Assembly: GCA_947624815.1 (NCBI GenBank) | Contig: CANQME010000001.1 | Location: 1-64,000, forward strand | From: an uncultured Lachnospiraceae bacterium | GTDB taxonomy: Bacteria; Bacillota; Clostridia; Lachnospirales; Lachnospiraceae | Direction: 5' to 3' | DNA: 64,000 nucleotides | Shown: positions 1 through 9,456 of the stretch, piece by piece | Position numbering within the stretch: the stretch's first letter is position 1 | How the letters are laid out: the number at the start of each line of letters is the position of its first letter | Notes under the pieces: generated by a model | Seen by the model: only the letters and a program-made list of their open reading frames with translations | Told to the model about the DNA's origin: nothing | Databases searched by the model: none | Position numbers and translations under genes: made by a program

Positions 1-142
1 TCTTTGTTGTCCCGTGATTACTGTTGTTTGGTTCGTATACTTATTTCGCATACATTTCTGAAATTTCTCTTAAAGAACTTTCAGGGTTCTGCATACTGTT
101 TAGTCTTCAATTGTCAAGGTCCATATGGCTCTCACGAGCCAG

Positions 143-231
143 CGCAGAAGGAGGGATTTGAACCCTCGCACCGCTATTAACGGCCTGCACCCTTTCCAGG
201 GGTGTCCCTTCAACCACTTGGGTACTTCTGC
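143..231 (-). tRNA. tRNA-Ser(GGA)
   Basis: Reverse complement gcagaag...cttctgc acceptor stem, long variable arm, anticodon loop CTGGAAA, T-loop ggttcaaatcc. Confidence 0.93.
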
Positions 232-668
232 CCAAAGATGCCTGAATCCGAAAAAAATACCGCGAATGGAGTTGCTTCAGTACCTTGTCAGTCCAACTGT
301 ACCAAAAGCGTACCAATCACAGCAAAAAATAGTCTAGCACAAGGCCATGGATTTGTCAACCACATTTTCAAAATAATTTACCGTTTGGCAAAGAATAAAA
401 CAAGTTTATTTTTCCCCGCGACAATGGTATGCTTTAAGAACAAACGGAATATATTGTTTTCAGATGGGCATGTAAGCCTGCTATAGTGTGTGAATCTTTG
501 GCACATAAGTTGCCTGTGTGGCAACCGCTATAGCAGCAATGCCCATTTTGTAATACAATATCATTTATCGTCCGATGTCCGATTCTTTCCCCGCTACATA
601 ATCCAGAATCACTTTCAGTTCCGGGCTTTCGCCGTTTCGGCAGAACTGCTCGAAGCCGCACGCAGATA

Positions 669-2309
669 TCATTCCCCACAAGCCCAGGACATCACAACAG
701 GCGGGCAGCAATAATCAACGCCTTTTAAATGCAGGCCCCTGCCATATGCCTCGCGAACGATTGCCATAGCAAAAAAAGATGTTGCATCAAGGTATCTGTA
801 ACGCTCAGGTACGGTTGTCAGATGCCTGGGAACCGGCGTTCTCTGAGAAGCGATGAACGCGGAAAATTCTTCCCCGATTACGGACTTGATTTCCTCCGCT
901 GCGCTTCTGATCACGACACATACCCGCTCATATTCCTCTATTTTCAGAACAGGGATTTTAACGCACAGTATATGATGCCCGCTTCCAATCAGGCCCGCTT
1001 CTTCCAGCACGGGGATATTGGAAATGAGCTCGCTCGGAATATCATTCCCGATCCGTTCCTCAAGCGGAATATCTGCGTAAATGCACCAAAGAAACGGGAT
1101 GATGTGCTTAAAATACAGATCCCATGAAAAGCCGTATCTGTGAGGGTTATCGAGAAGCGTCGTGTCAAATTCGTAAAGACGGACAAGCCTTGTGCCTCCC
1201 GCCGCCAAAGCCTCGGTAGTCCGATGCCCGCCGTATATCCGGTATTGGGACGTTTCCTGATACTCCTTCATGTTATATCCGGCTTCAAATGCTGTCGCGT
1301 TCGCAAGCCACTGTCCGCCGTCCCTGCGCTTTGGGAATTTCAGCGGTTCTATTTTGCCGGCACCGGAATACTCAAAATCCTGCAGGGCTTTCAGAACGGC
1401 GTATCTGTCAAGCTTTGTCCTCTCTTCGGCCCCCATTTCCTGTTCAAAGGCCATCCCGGAAATCTGTTCCGACATTTTTTCAATAATGCTCCACACCGTA
1501 TCGAAATGTTTATGCGCAAAATCAAGCTGAGGCTGAAAGCTTCTGAGCGCATCCTGCGGCTTTCTGATGATAAAATCCGAATACACCCTGCCGCCGTCCG
1601 TTTTTTGCATCAGTTCGCCATCCACAAGCTTTTTGACAATCGGTTCGATATACGCCGCCGGGATTCCTGTTGCTTTTGAAAGATCTGTGATCCCGACAGG
1701 CTTTTCATATGCGAGCATCAGCAGATTCTGCGCGATCAGGTCGTCTTCGACAAGCGACACCGGCTCGCCCTTAAGACCGTCGCAGCCGCCAATTGACAGA
1801 TACAGCTTTCCAGGCAACAGATTTTTTCTTTCCATTCTTTCCAGTCCTTTCTTCATCTGACCGCGGCCTGCTGCCAGACGGCTTTTGACCGTGCCCTCCG
1901 GAATATTGAGCGCCTCCGCGATATCCGAAACGCTTTGATTCCTGAAGTAAAAGCGGATCAGGACCTCGCGGATGCTATAGCCGAGAAAATTAAGCTCTTT
2001 CCGTACCTCGGCGGCTTCCTCCGAGGAGAAATACTCCTCATCCGCTTCTGCGGCCAGATCGGTCATATCGTCAAGGCATATCGTAACGGGGTATCTGTAT
2101 TCCCGGCGCAGACTATCATTGTACTTATGGAAAAGCGTATTGGTAAGCCATGTTTTCTGGTGTTCAATGACCCCGCCCTTGTGCAGATAGGCAAATGCCG
2201 CGAGCATGGTATCGCCCACAAGGTCCTCCGCGTCTGTCTGCGAATTGCATTTTGATACCGCCAGCCGCATCAGATAGTCGTAGTATCGCAAGATTTCTTC
2301 GTCTGTCAT
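669..2309 (-). CDS. ECF-type sigma-70 family factor with a long (~370 aa) C-terminal extension
   Basis: N-terminal sigma region 2/4 features (DAEDLVGDTMLAAF; SVSDIAEALNIPEGTVKSRLAAGRGQMKKGL), then a long non-sigma region with a winged-helix-like segment (VGITDLSKATGIPAAYIEPIVKKLVDGELM). Confidence 0.8.
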   Translation of the reverse strand: MTDEEILRYYDYLMRLAVSKCNSQTDAEDLVGDTMLAAFAYLHKGGVIEHQKTWLTNTLFHKYNDSLRREYRYPVTICLDDMTDLAAEADEEYFSSEEAAEVRKELNFLGYSIREVLIRFYFRNQSVSDIAEALNIPEGTVKSRLAAGRGQMKKGLERMERKNLLPGKLYLSIGGCDGLKGEPVSLVEDDLIAQNLLMLAYEKPVGITDLSKATGIPAAYIEPIVKKLVDGELMQKTDGGRVYSDFIIRKPQDALRSFQPQLDFAHKHFDTVWSIIEKMSEQISGMAFEQEMGAEERTKLDRYAVLKALQDFEYSGAGKIEPLKFPKRRDGGQWLANATAFEAGYNMKEYQETSQYRIYGGHRTTEALAAGGTRLVRLYEFDTTLLDNPHRYGFSWDLYFKHIIPFLWCIYADIPLEERIGNDIPSELISNIPVLEEAGLIGSGHHILCVKIPVLKIEEYERVCVVIRSAAEEIKSVIGEEFSAFIASQRTPVPRHLTTVPERYRYLDATSFFAMAIVREAYGRGLHLKGVDYCCPPVVMSWACGE

Positions 2310-2436
2310 GTTTCTCCCTGCCTTCCGGAAAGCGTTTGAACGTTCACCTGTATAGTCGCGCCGGTTTCACTTTGGTTCAGAGCTGAGATGCAATCACATA
2401 AAAATATGCAAAACAATATGCAAAACGAAAAAGAAA

Positions 2437-2460
2437 AAATCCCGCAACACACGGGATTTT
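2437..2460 (-). terminator. Rho-independent terminator downstream of tRNA-Ser(TGA)
   Basis: Minus strand AATCCCG-tgtgttg-CGGGATT followed by a T-rich tract. Confidence 0.75.
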
Positions 2461-2464
2461 CAAG

Positions 2465-2550
2465 CGGAGAGAGTGGGATTCGAACCCACGCGCCCTTGCG
2501 GACAAACGGTTTTCAAGACCGCCTCGTTATGACCACTTCGATATCTCTCC
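2465..2550 (-). tRNA. tRNA-Ser(TGA)
   Basis: ggagaga...tctctcc acceptor, anticodon loop TCTTGAAAA, long variable arm, ggttcgaatcc T-loop. Confidence 0.93.
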
Positions 2551-2656
2551 AAACGCCTTTTCATTGTATTGGATTCCGGTATATTTGTCAAGGGGGTGGG
2601 CAAAATTTCTGCCCGCCCCCTGCAGGATCTGTGCGATTCGCTAATAACCGGGGATT

Positions 2657-2788
2657 TTAATACCCGAACAGCTCCGCCGCGTCAAGAAGCTTCGGCGCCA
2701 TTCTATAGCCGTCCTCGGACAGACCCTCGCAGCCCATGCCGATGACGCCGGCCTTCAGACCGGTATTTCCAGGCATGCGGTATTCCAT
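2657..2788 (-). pseudogene. 43-aa N-terminal fragment of an aldo/keto reductase-like gene, or small ORF
   Basis: Manual translation MEYRMPGNTGLKAGVIGMGCEGLSEDGYRMAPKLLDAAELFGY*, resembling the start of AKR proteins; SD-like GGAAGG overlaps the end of the upstream gene. Confidence 0.5.
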
Positions 2789-2793
2789 AAATT

Positions 2794-3552
2794 CTATTTT
2801 CCTTCCGGAGCTTTATAATTCGGGTTCTCCACGACCTTAACGATTCCCTTCTTCCACAGAATGCGCGCACACAGAATGGAGAGCGGGATCATGATCAGCA
2901 GCAGGTAGCCGGCCATTCCGGAGGAAGCAATGCCCGCGATCGTGAGCAGAGACACCAGAAGCGCCGGGATCGCAATAATCAGCAGCTTGTTCTTCACATA
3001 GGTCGGAGCGTTGCCGCGGCCTAAGATGCCCAACGACATACAACCAAACAGAGCCGGAAGGATATAACCGCTGGCAGTGGATACCACCTCATTCTGCAGG
3101 ATACCCTGCAGCGGTGCAATCAGCAGAAGTCCCAGAGCCAGAACCACGATAGTGACAATGGAGGACACGCAGGTGGAGATCAGCGCGATGGCATCTCCTT
3201 CGGTAGTATTCTGCTCGACCTTCGCTACCTTCTGCGCTTCCATCGCGCAGGGGATCTTCAGGTTCATCAGATTGCCGGTAGCAAACGTCAGATAGGAAGA
3301 AGAACCCAGAAGAGGCGTGTAGCTTCCTACCTCCGCAAAACCGGTAGGCACCATCAGCGCCATAATGGACACCAGGCCCGGAAGCAGCTGCTTAAACGAC
3401 GGCCAGCAGCCGTAGACCGCGCAAATGATCAGCGGAATGCAGAACGTATACAGAACGAACAGCAGCATAAAGACACGGCCCGTCTTATGGGACCAATGGA
3501 TAAATGGATCAAGCTGTACCTTCGGCGCAGCGTTTTTCTCTTTTTTACTCAT
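2794..3552 (-). CDS. Multi-pass membrane protein, putative transporter subunit
   Basis: 252-aa ORF with several hydrophobic segments, directly downstream of the DUF5058-like ORF. Confidence 0.7.
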   Translation of the reverse strand: MSKKEKNAAPKVQLDPFIHWSHKTGRVFMLLFVLYTFCIPLIICAVYGCWPSFKQLLPGLVSIMALMVPTGFAEVGSYTPLLGSSSYLTFATGNLMNLKIPCAMEAQKVAKVEQNTTEGDAIALISTCVSSIVTIVVLALGLLLIAPLQGILQNEVVSTASGYILPALFGCMSLGILGRGNAPTYVKNKLLIIAIPALLVSLLTIAGIASSGMAGYLLLIMIPLSILCARILWKKGIVKVVENPNYKAPEGK

Positions 3553-3570
3553 CGTTTTCTCCTCCTTTTC

Positions 3571-4278
3571 CTATTTGAACAGTCCGTCCCACATAACGCT
3601 GGACGCCATACTCAGGATCAGCACGATCGCCATGGTGAAATTAGCCAGAACCGGCAGCTTCTTGCTGGCGAGACCCAAAAGAATCGTAAGAATCATGCTG
3701 GTAAATAAGGTCAGCGCCGTCGGCAGCTCCGTAAAGATCAGAATCGGAATATAGACTGCAAACATGGCCAGGTAGAATACTCCGGAGAATACCTGACCCC
3801 AGTCGCCCTTGCCGCTCTTGACCTTCATAATGCCGGTGGAGTATTTCTCCGCGAGAATCGCCACCAGAACGGGGCCGGACAGGACACCGACGGTCATGAC
3901 GATCATAACGGCAGCGAAAACTGACGGATCGGAGGAAAGCACCTGGGACAGGGATACGCCGATGCCGGACGCGGTGTAGTCGGCGGCCATGATCTCATAG
4001 GACAGAGATCCGATGACCGAGAGCCTCCACCAGGGCCAGGCGGCGCCCAGGGATACGGACAGCGTGATGAAGCCCAGAAGGATCGCCAGGCTGGGAACCA
4101 GCGAAGACGTAATCGATGTCTTCACGACATTGGAGATCGTCTCCTTCGATACGCCCAGCTCCAGGCAGCGCTTTCTGGCCTTGAAAAAGCTGTACAGCGC
4201 GAATACGATGATGAAAACCAGTCCGAGAGCGATCAGGATATACAGCAGCGGACTGTTGGCTATGGTTGCTCCTGTCAT
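3571..4278 (-). CDS. DUF5058-like membrane protein
   Basis: 235-aa hydrophobic ORF; family recalled from sequence style and neighbourhood with M20 amidohydrolases. Confidence 0.65.
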   Translation of the reverse strand: MTGATIANSPLLYILIALGLVFIIVFALYSFFKARKRCLELGVSKETISNVVKTSITSSLVPSLAILLGFITLSVSLGAAWPWWRLSVIGSLSYEIMAADYTASGIGVSLSQVLSSDPSVFAAVMIVMTVGVLSGPVLVAILAEKYSTGIMKVKSGKGDWGQVFSGVFYLAMFAVYIPILIFTELPTALTLFTSMILTILLGLASKKLPVLANFTMAIVLILSMASSVMWDGLFK

Positions 4279-4367
4279 AATACATACCTTCTTTCTTTTT
4301 TTATGGTGACCCGAGACTGCGGGACACGAAAATCTTGTGGTGCGCCCCGCGCGGCGGGCGTGTAAAT

Positions 4368-5570
4368 TTATTTGTGCTCGGCCAGCCAGCGGTACGCGAA
4401 GTACGCATAAGAAGCGGTGCCGATGTACAGTACGGAATCGTCAAATCTCGCCTTGGGATGGTGCTGCGGATAGAGGAATCCCTCGTTCGCATTGCCCGCG
4501 CCCAGGAACAGTCCGACGGTTGGAACCTTCACACTGACGAAAGCGAAATCCTCGCTGCCTCCCCCGATCTTGCTTCCTCCCATGGGCGGCAGAACGGCCT
4601 GGCCCAAAAGCTCAGTCAGATAGCGCCGGGCAGAATCGGACATCTCATTATCCGCAATCATCGGCGGGCAGGAAGCCAGGAAATCCACCCGGGCCTCGGC
4701 GCGAAATACCTTCGCGGTGCCTTCAGCGATCTCCGTCATACGCTTCTTGGCGAAGTCCACCATTTCTACCGAACCGGCGCGGATGGTTCCCTCCATCATA
4801 GCAGTATCCGGAATCACATTGCTGGCGTTGCCGGCCTGAAACATACCAGGCGTAATCACCAGGAAATCTCCCGGTGTGATCTCGCGGGCATGGATCTCCT
4901 GCAGGGCCAGATGGATATGCGCCATCGCAGTGATCGGGTCGACGGACAGATTCGGCATGGCTCCGTGGCCGCCTTTGCCCTTCACAGTAATACGGAAATG
5001 ATCGCTGGAAGCGGAACCGGTGCCGCCCTCGGGAATCATCAGAGTTCCCTTCGGGATCGGGACTCCGGTAGTCACATGGATCATCAGTGCCCCGTCCACA
5101 TGGGGATTCTCCAGAACACCGTGGTCAATCATGTTGCTGGAACCGGCCAGGATCTCTTCGGCGGGCTGGAACATCAGCTTTACCTGACCCTCCAGCAGGC
5201 TCTCATTATCCTTAAGGAGCTTTGCCGCACCCAGAAGCATAGCCGTATGCATATCATGTCCGCATGCATGCATCCGGCCCGGGCACTGAGACTTATAGGG
5301 TACGTCCGCTTCTTCCCCGACAGGAAGCGCGTCCATGTCGCCGCGCAGCAGGATTGTCTTGCCGCCGGACTTTCCCAGAAGCACGGTAAAGCCTTCTCCG
5401 CACGGAACGGGTTCGCATCCCATCTCTTCCAGACGAGTCTTGACAAACTCCCTGGTAAATGTCAGGTCAAAGCCCAGTTCCGGATGCTGATGCAGTTCGC
5501 GCCGCCATGCAGTCATCTCTGCTTCCATGGCCTGCGCTGCTTCCAAAAAATGCTGTTTTACCTCTGCCAT
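4368..5570 (-). CDS. M20 family metallopeptidase / amidohydrolase
   Basis: LLRGDMDALPV, ACGHDMHTAMLLGAAK, MFQPAEE motifs. Confidence 0.92.
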   Translation of the reverse strand: MAEVKQHFLEAAQAMEAEMTAWRRELHQHPELGFDLTFTREFVKTRLEEMGCEPVPCGEGFTVLLGKSGGKTILLRGDMDALPVGEEADVPYKSQCPGRMHACGHDMHTAMLLGAAKLLKDNESLLEGQVKLMFQPAEEILAGSSNMIDHGVLENPHVDGALMIHVTTGVPIPKGTLMIPEGGTGSASSDHFRITVKGKGGHGAMPNLSVDPITAMAHIHLALQEIHAREITPGDFLVITPGMFQAGNASNVIPDTAMMEGTIRAGSVEMVDFAKKRMTEIAEGTAKVFRAEARVDFLASCPPMIADNEMSDSARRYLTELLGQAVLPPMGGSKIGGGSEDFAFVSVKVPTVGLFLGAGNANEGFLYPQHHPKARFDDSVLYIGTASYAYFAYRWLAEHK

Positions 5571-5605
5571 TCCACACTCTCCTTTACTCTTGATGAATTT
5601 TATAA

Positions 5606-6895
5606 TTACAGGAGCCGGTCGATCTGCTCCTCAATTACCGGTATCTTCTTTACCTGCGGGTCGCGGATCAGACGTCTGCCGCAGGCTACCATTTCCACGT
5701 TCCGCAGGGCCCTTAGATCATCTAAGGGGTTATCCTTTACCACGATCAGATCCGCCGCCTTGCCTTCCTCGACCGAACCAGTCTCGTCATCGATCCCAAG
5801 GATCCTGGCGTTCTGCAGGGTTCCGCAGAAGATCGCATAAGCATTGGAAACGCCCACATATTTTGCGAACCAGTATAATTCTGCCCAGGTATTGTACTGG
5901 GATACAAAGGGACACGAAGCGTCGGTACCCAGCCCCACCGGGATCCCGTTCGCTACGGCGGTCTTCGCGCCGGAGATAACGCCGTCAGCCACAATCCTGG
6001 AATTGATCTGCGCCATCGGCGACAACATCGTAACGGAAGCGTCCAGTTCGGACAGAGGCAGCGCCGGGGAAATGGTGCAGATCAGGGCCGCATTCCTCTC
6101 CCGAAACAGGCTGATCAGATCCTCATCCAGTGGAGCGCCATGTTCGATCGTATCCACGCCGCCCTGAAGCGCCACTCGGATACCCTCACTGCTCTCCGTG
6201 TGGGATGCCACCTTAAGACCGTGGGTGTGGGCCGTATCGCACACCGCCTTTGTCTGCTCCAGACTCATCTTCAGTTCGCCCGGCTCTCCTTCCTTCTTCG
6301 CGTCCATGACTCCGCCGGTTACGCAGGTCTTGATCAAATCCGGGTGATGAGAGCAGACCTCCTCCGTCCTGGTCCGAAGTTCTGAAGGCGTGCTGCCGAT
6401 GATCGCGAAGGTACCGTCGCCATGGCCGCCGGGAACCGTCACGGCAGGTCCGGACACCAGCGTGCGGGGCGCTTCGATCATTCCGGCTGACGCCATATCG
6501 CGAACCGCGATATCACTGTAGAACAGATCGCCCACCCCGCGAACCGTCGTCACGCCGGAATGAAGGATCGTTTTTAAGTTGCTCTTTATCATACTGCGCA
6601 ATACGACTCCTCCGGCGGTAGTCGACGCAAAACGGATGATTGCCTTCTGCGCGCCTCCGCCGCCCATGGATTTGCTGGGGCGTCCCGTCCCGAACAGATG
6701 GGCGTGCATATTGATCATACCGGGAAGCACATATTTTCCTCCCAGATCGATAATCTCATAGCCGTCCGGCCCGGCCGCATTCGCGCCGGTGATCTTGCGG
6801 ATCCGGCCGTTCTTCACCCATACGGCCGCGTTCTCCCTAACAGTTTCGCTGCCGGTTCCGTCTATGATCCTGCAGTTTCTCAGAACATATTTCAA
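5606..6895 (-). CDS. Amidohydrolase family protein (imidazolonepropionase/prolidase-like)
   Basis: VLPGMINMHAHL, IEHGAPLD, GLGTDASCPF motifs. Confidence 0.9.
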   Translation of the reverse strand: MKYVLRNCRIIDGTGSETVRENAAVWVKNGRIRKITGANAAGPDGYEIIDLGGKYVLPGMINMHAHLFGTGRPSKSMGGGGAQKAIIRFASTTAGGVVLRSMIKSNLKTILHSGVTTVRGVGDLFYSDIAVRDMASAGMIEAPRTLVSGPAVTVPGGHGDGTFAIIGSTPSELRTRTEEVCSHHPDLIKTCVTGGVMDAKKEGEPGELKMSLEQTKAVCDTAHTHGLKVASHTESSEGIRVALQGGVDTIEHGAPLDEDLISLFRERNAALICTISPALPLSELDASVTMLSPMAQINSRIVADGVISGAKTAVANGIPVGLGTDASCPFVSQYNTWAELYWFAKYVGVSNAYAIFCGTLQNARILGIDDETGSVEEGKAADLIVVKDNPLDDLRALRNVEMVACGRRLIRDPQVKKIPVIEEQIDRLL

Positions 6896-7026
6896 CGAAT
6901 ACGCCTCCTTTATGAACCGGAAATTGTTTTCAATCCTGCGTTTTACGCAACAAAAGCCTCCATATCGCCCTTGATACGGAAGCTTGGATAATTATACATC
7001 AATTTTACGGCATGGTCAATCTGTTT

Positions 7027-7956
7027 TTATCTGCCGTCCGGCGGTACCGGTGGTCTTCGCAGGAATACCTCCGCCACCGCCAGATCCTCCGGCGTCGTGA
7101 CCTTGATATTCTCATAGCTGCCGCGGATCAGACGGGCCCGGCGGCCCATGAACCGCTCGACGACCATAGCGTCGTCGGTGATGGCGGATAGCTGGCCGGC
7201 CGCATTGCCGGCCGCAGCTCCGTTGCCTGCCGCCGAACCGGTGGCCGCCGGCGGGGCAGCAGCGCCTGACGCGCTGCCGGAGGCCGCCGCGTCGCCAGAA
7301 GATGGCGCATTGCCAGGAGATGGCACATTGCCGGAAAACGGCGCATTGCCAGAAGATGGCACATTACCGGAAAAAAGACCGCTACCCGGCCGGGCCGTGT
7401 CCGGCTCCAGAAATCTCCGGTATGCCTCATAAACCAGCGGATAGGAAAACGCCTGCGGCGTCTGCATCGCCCAGAGACTGCTGCGGGGAGGGGTCTCGAC
7501 CGCGAATCCATCCGCGCCGGCCACCTTGATCGTGTCCTTCACCGGTACGGCAATCTCGCACGCCTCGTACTGCCGCGCTCCGTCAATGGCCGCCCGAATG
7601 ATCTCATCCGTCACGCAGGGGCGGGCCCCGTCGTGGATCAGGACATAATCGCAGCCCGCCGCGGCTCTCAGTCCTGCGTAGACCGAATCATAGCGCTCGG
7701 CCCCGCCGGTGACGACGGCGCGGACCTTCGTGAATCCATAGGCGCCCACGATCTCATTCCGGCAGTACTCCTCTTCTCCCGGCCCACATACCAGGATGAT
7801 ATCGTCCACCGGGCTCTTCTCAAAAGCCCGCAGGGCATGGCAGATGAGCGGCTGGCCCGCCAGCTGCATGTACTGCTTCTGAATCCTGCTCCCCATTCGC
7901 CTGCCGCGCCCGGCGGCAAGGACGATGGCGGTGATCCTGTCGCTCATGATACCCAT
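7027..7956 (-). CDS. ispD: 2-C-methyl-D-erythritol 4-phosphate cytidylyltransferase with low-complexity insertion
   Basis: VLAAGRGRRMGS, HDGARPCV, TPQAFSY, DDAMVVE and NIKVTTPEDLAVAE motifs. Confidence 0.92.
   Translation of the reverse strand: MGIMSDRITAIVLAAGRGRRMGSRIQKQYMQLAGQPLICHALRAFEKSPVDDIILVCGPGEEEYCRNEIVGAYGFTKVRAVVTGGAERYDSVYAGLRAAAGCDYVLIHDGARPCVTDEIIRAAIDGARQYEACEIAVPVKDTIKVAGADGFAVETPPRSSLWAMQTPQAFSYPLVYEAYRRFLEPDTARPGSGLFSGNVPSSGNAPFSGNVPSPGNAPSSGDAAASGSASGAAAPPAATGSAAGNGAAAGNAAGQLSAITDDAMVVERFMGRRARLIRGSYENIKVTTPEDLAVAEVFLRRPPVPPDGR
7186..7412. repeat. In-frame low-complexity insertion in ispD with an 18-bp minisatellite (about 4 imperfect copies near 7300-7377)
   Basis: Units gaagatggcgcattgcca / ggagatggcacattgccg / gaaaacggcgcattgcca / gaagatggcacattaccg; encodes SGNVPSSGNAPFSGNVPSPGNAPSSG. 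Confidence 0.9.
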
Positions 7957-8028
7957 CTGCCTTTCCCGGAATGTTCCGTTTTTATTTCCCGCACGATATC
8001 GCGGAAGCCGCTTCGGCCGGATACGCGT

Positions 8029-8213
8029 CTTATCGCCCGATCTGCTTCATGCCTTATCGTCCGGCTTGCTCTGCATCTTATCGCTTGGCCTGTTCCGCAT
8101 CTTATCGACCGACCTGCTTCACCCCTTATCGCTTGGCCTGCTTCGCCCCTTATCGCGTGGCCGGATCCACGTCTTATCTCTGGCCGGATCCATGCCACAT
8201 CGGCCGGTCTGCT
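8029..8213. repeat. 24-bp tandem repeat (7 regular units plus a degenerate one) between tsaD and ispD
   Basis: cttatcg-type units start at 8029, 8053, 8077, 8101, 8125, 8149, 8173; exact 24-bp spacing. Confidence 0.92.
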
Positions 8214-8214
8214 C

Positions 8215-9252
8215 CTATCGCTCTCCCAGCTTCAGATACGGTACCGCGTTCAGATCCCATCCGCTGCGGGTACCGTTGATATACTCGTAATAGGCCGCAG
8301 TCCCGATCATGGCCGCGTTGTCGGTGCAGTAGACCGGCGACGGATAATAGAATGTCAGCCCGGCCTTTCGGCAGGCCCTCTTCATCTCGCTGCGCAACTC
8401 TGAATTGGACGCCACGCCGCCGGCGATAGCCACCTTGTCATAGCCGCGCTCCTTCGCCGCCGCGATCGTATGGGTGACAAGCACATCCACCACCGCGTAC
8501 TGGAACGACGCCGCCAGATCGGCCACATTTACCTCCTCACCGGTCATCTGCGCATGGTTGAGATAATTCAGCACCGCCGACTTCAGGCCGCTGAAGCTGA
8601 AATCATATTCAGAACCCTCGACCTTCGCCCTCGGGAAATGAATCGCCTTCTTATTGCCTTCCTTCGCCGCCTTATCGATCTTCGGCCCGCCGGGATAGCC
8701 CAACCCCACGGCGCGGGCCACCTTATCAAATGCCTCTCCGGCCGCGTCGTCCCGGGTCCGTCCCAAAATCTCAAATTCGCCGTAGTCCTTCACCACCACC
8801 AGATGACTGTGGCCGCCAGACGCCACCAGACAGACAAACGGCGGCTCCAGCTCCGGGTGTTCGATGAAATTGGCGGAAATATGCCCCTCAATATGATGGA
8901 CGCCTACCAGCGGCTTGCCCGCCGCGTAGGCGATGGCCTTGGCCTCTGCCACGCCCACCAGAAGGGCTCCCACCAGACCGGGACCGTATGTCACGGCAAT
9001 GGCCGTCATCTGATCCAGCGTCATACCGGCGTCGGACAGAGCTGTTTCGATCACCGGATTGATCTTCTCGATGTGCTTCCGGGATGCGATCTCCGGCACG
9101 ACGCCCCCGTAGAGGGTGTGGAGATCGATCTGGGAAGAGATCACATTGGACAGGATCTGGCGGCCGTTCTTCACGACGGCCGACGCGGTCTCGTCACAGG
9201 AGCTTTCGATCGCGAGGATATAGACATCCCCGGTTGTTGTGTTCTTCTTCAT
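8215..9252 (-). CDS. tsaD: tRNA N6-adenosine threonylcarbamoyltransferase TsaD
   Basis: [50 protein letters not shown] motifs. Confidence 0.97.
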   Translation of the reverse strand: MKKNTTTGDVYILAIESSCDETASAVVKNGRQILSNVISSQIDLHTLYGGVVPEIASRKHIEKINPVIETALSDAGMTLDQMTAIAVTYGPGLVGALLVGVAEAKAIAYAAGKPLVGVHHIEGHISANFIEHPELEPPFVCLVASGGHSHLVVVKDYGEFEILGRTRDDAAGEAFDKVARAVGLGYPGGPKIDKAAKEGNKKAIHFPRAKVEGSEYDFSFSGLKSAVLNYLNHAQMTGEEVNVADLAASFQYAVVDVLVTHTIAAAKERGYDKVAIAGGVASNSELRSEMKRACRKAGLTFYYPSPVYCTDNAAMIGTAAYYEYINGTRSGWDLNAVPYLKLGER

Positions 9253-9314
9253 TGTTGATTCATCGCCTCATATCATCTGCGTCCGGCCCGCGCAGTCTCC
9301 GTGCCGACCGGTCA

Positions 9315-9456
9315 CCCAATCCTCGTCGAAACCCAGCTACACGCTCCGGCCGGCCTAATCCTCGTCGAAAACAGCTTCATGCTCCGACTCGCGCAGAACG
9401 CGGCCCTGCGCCGTCCGGCCAGCCTAATCCTCATCAAAACCCAGTTCCACGCTCCG
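9315..9456. repeat. Three imperfect copies of the 3'-terminal ~34 bp of rnz
   Basis: Copies at 9315-9348, 9354-9386 and 9423-9456 (the last is the genuine rnz 3' end). Confidence 0.88.

Noticed and set aside
8029-8213. Possible CRISPR array
   Set aside because: Contiguous 24-bp units with no spacers and no cas genes in the window.
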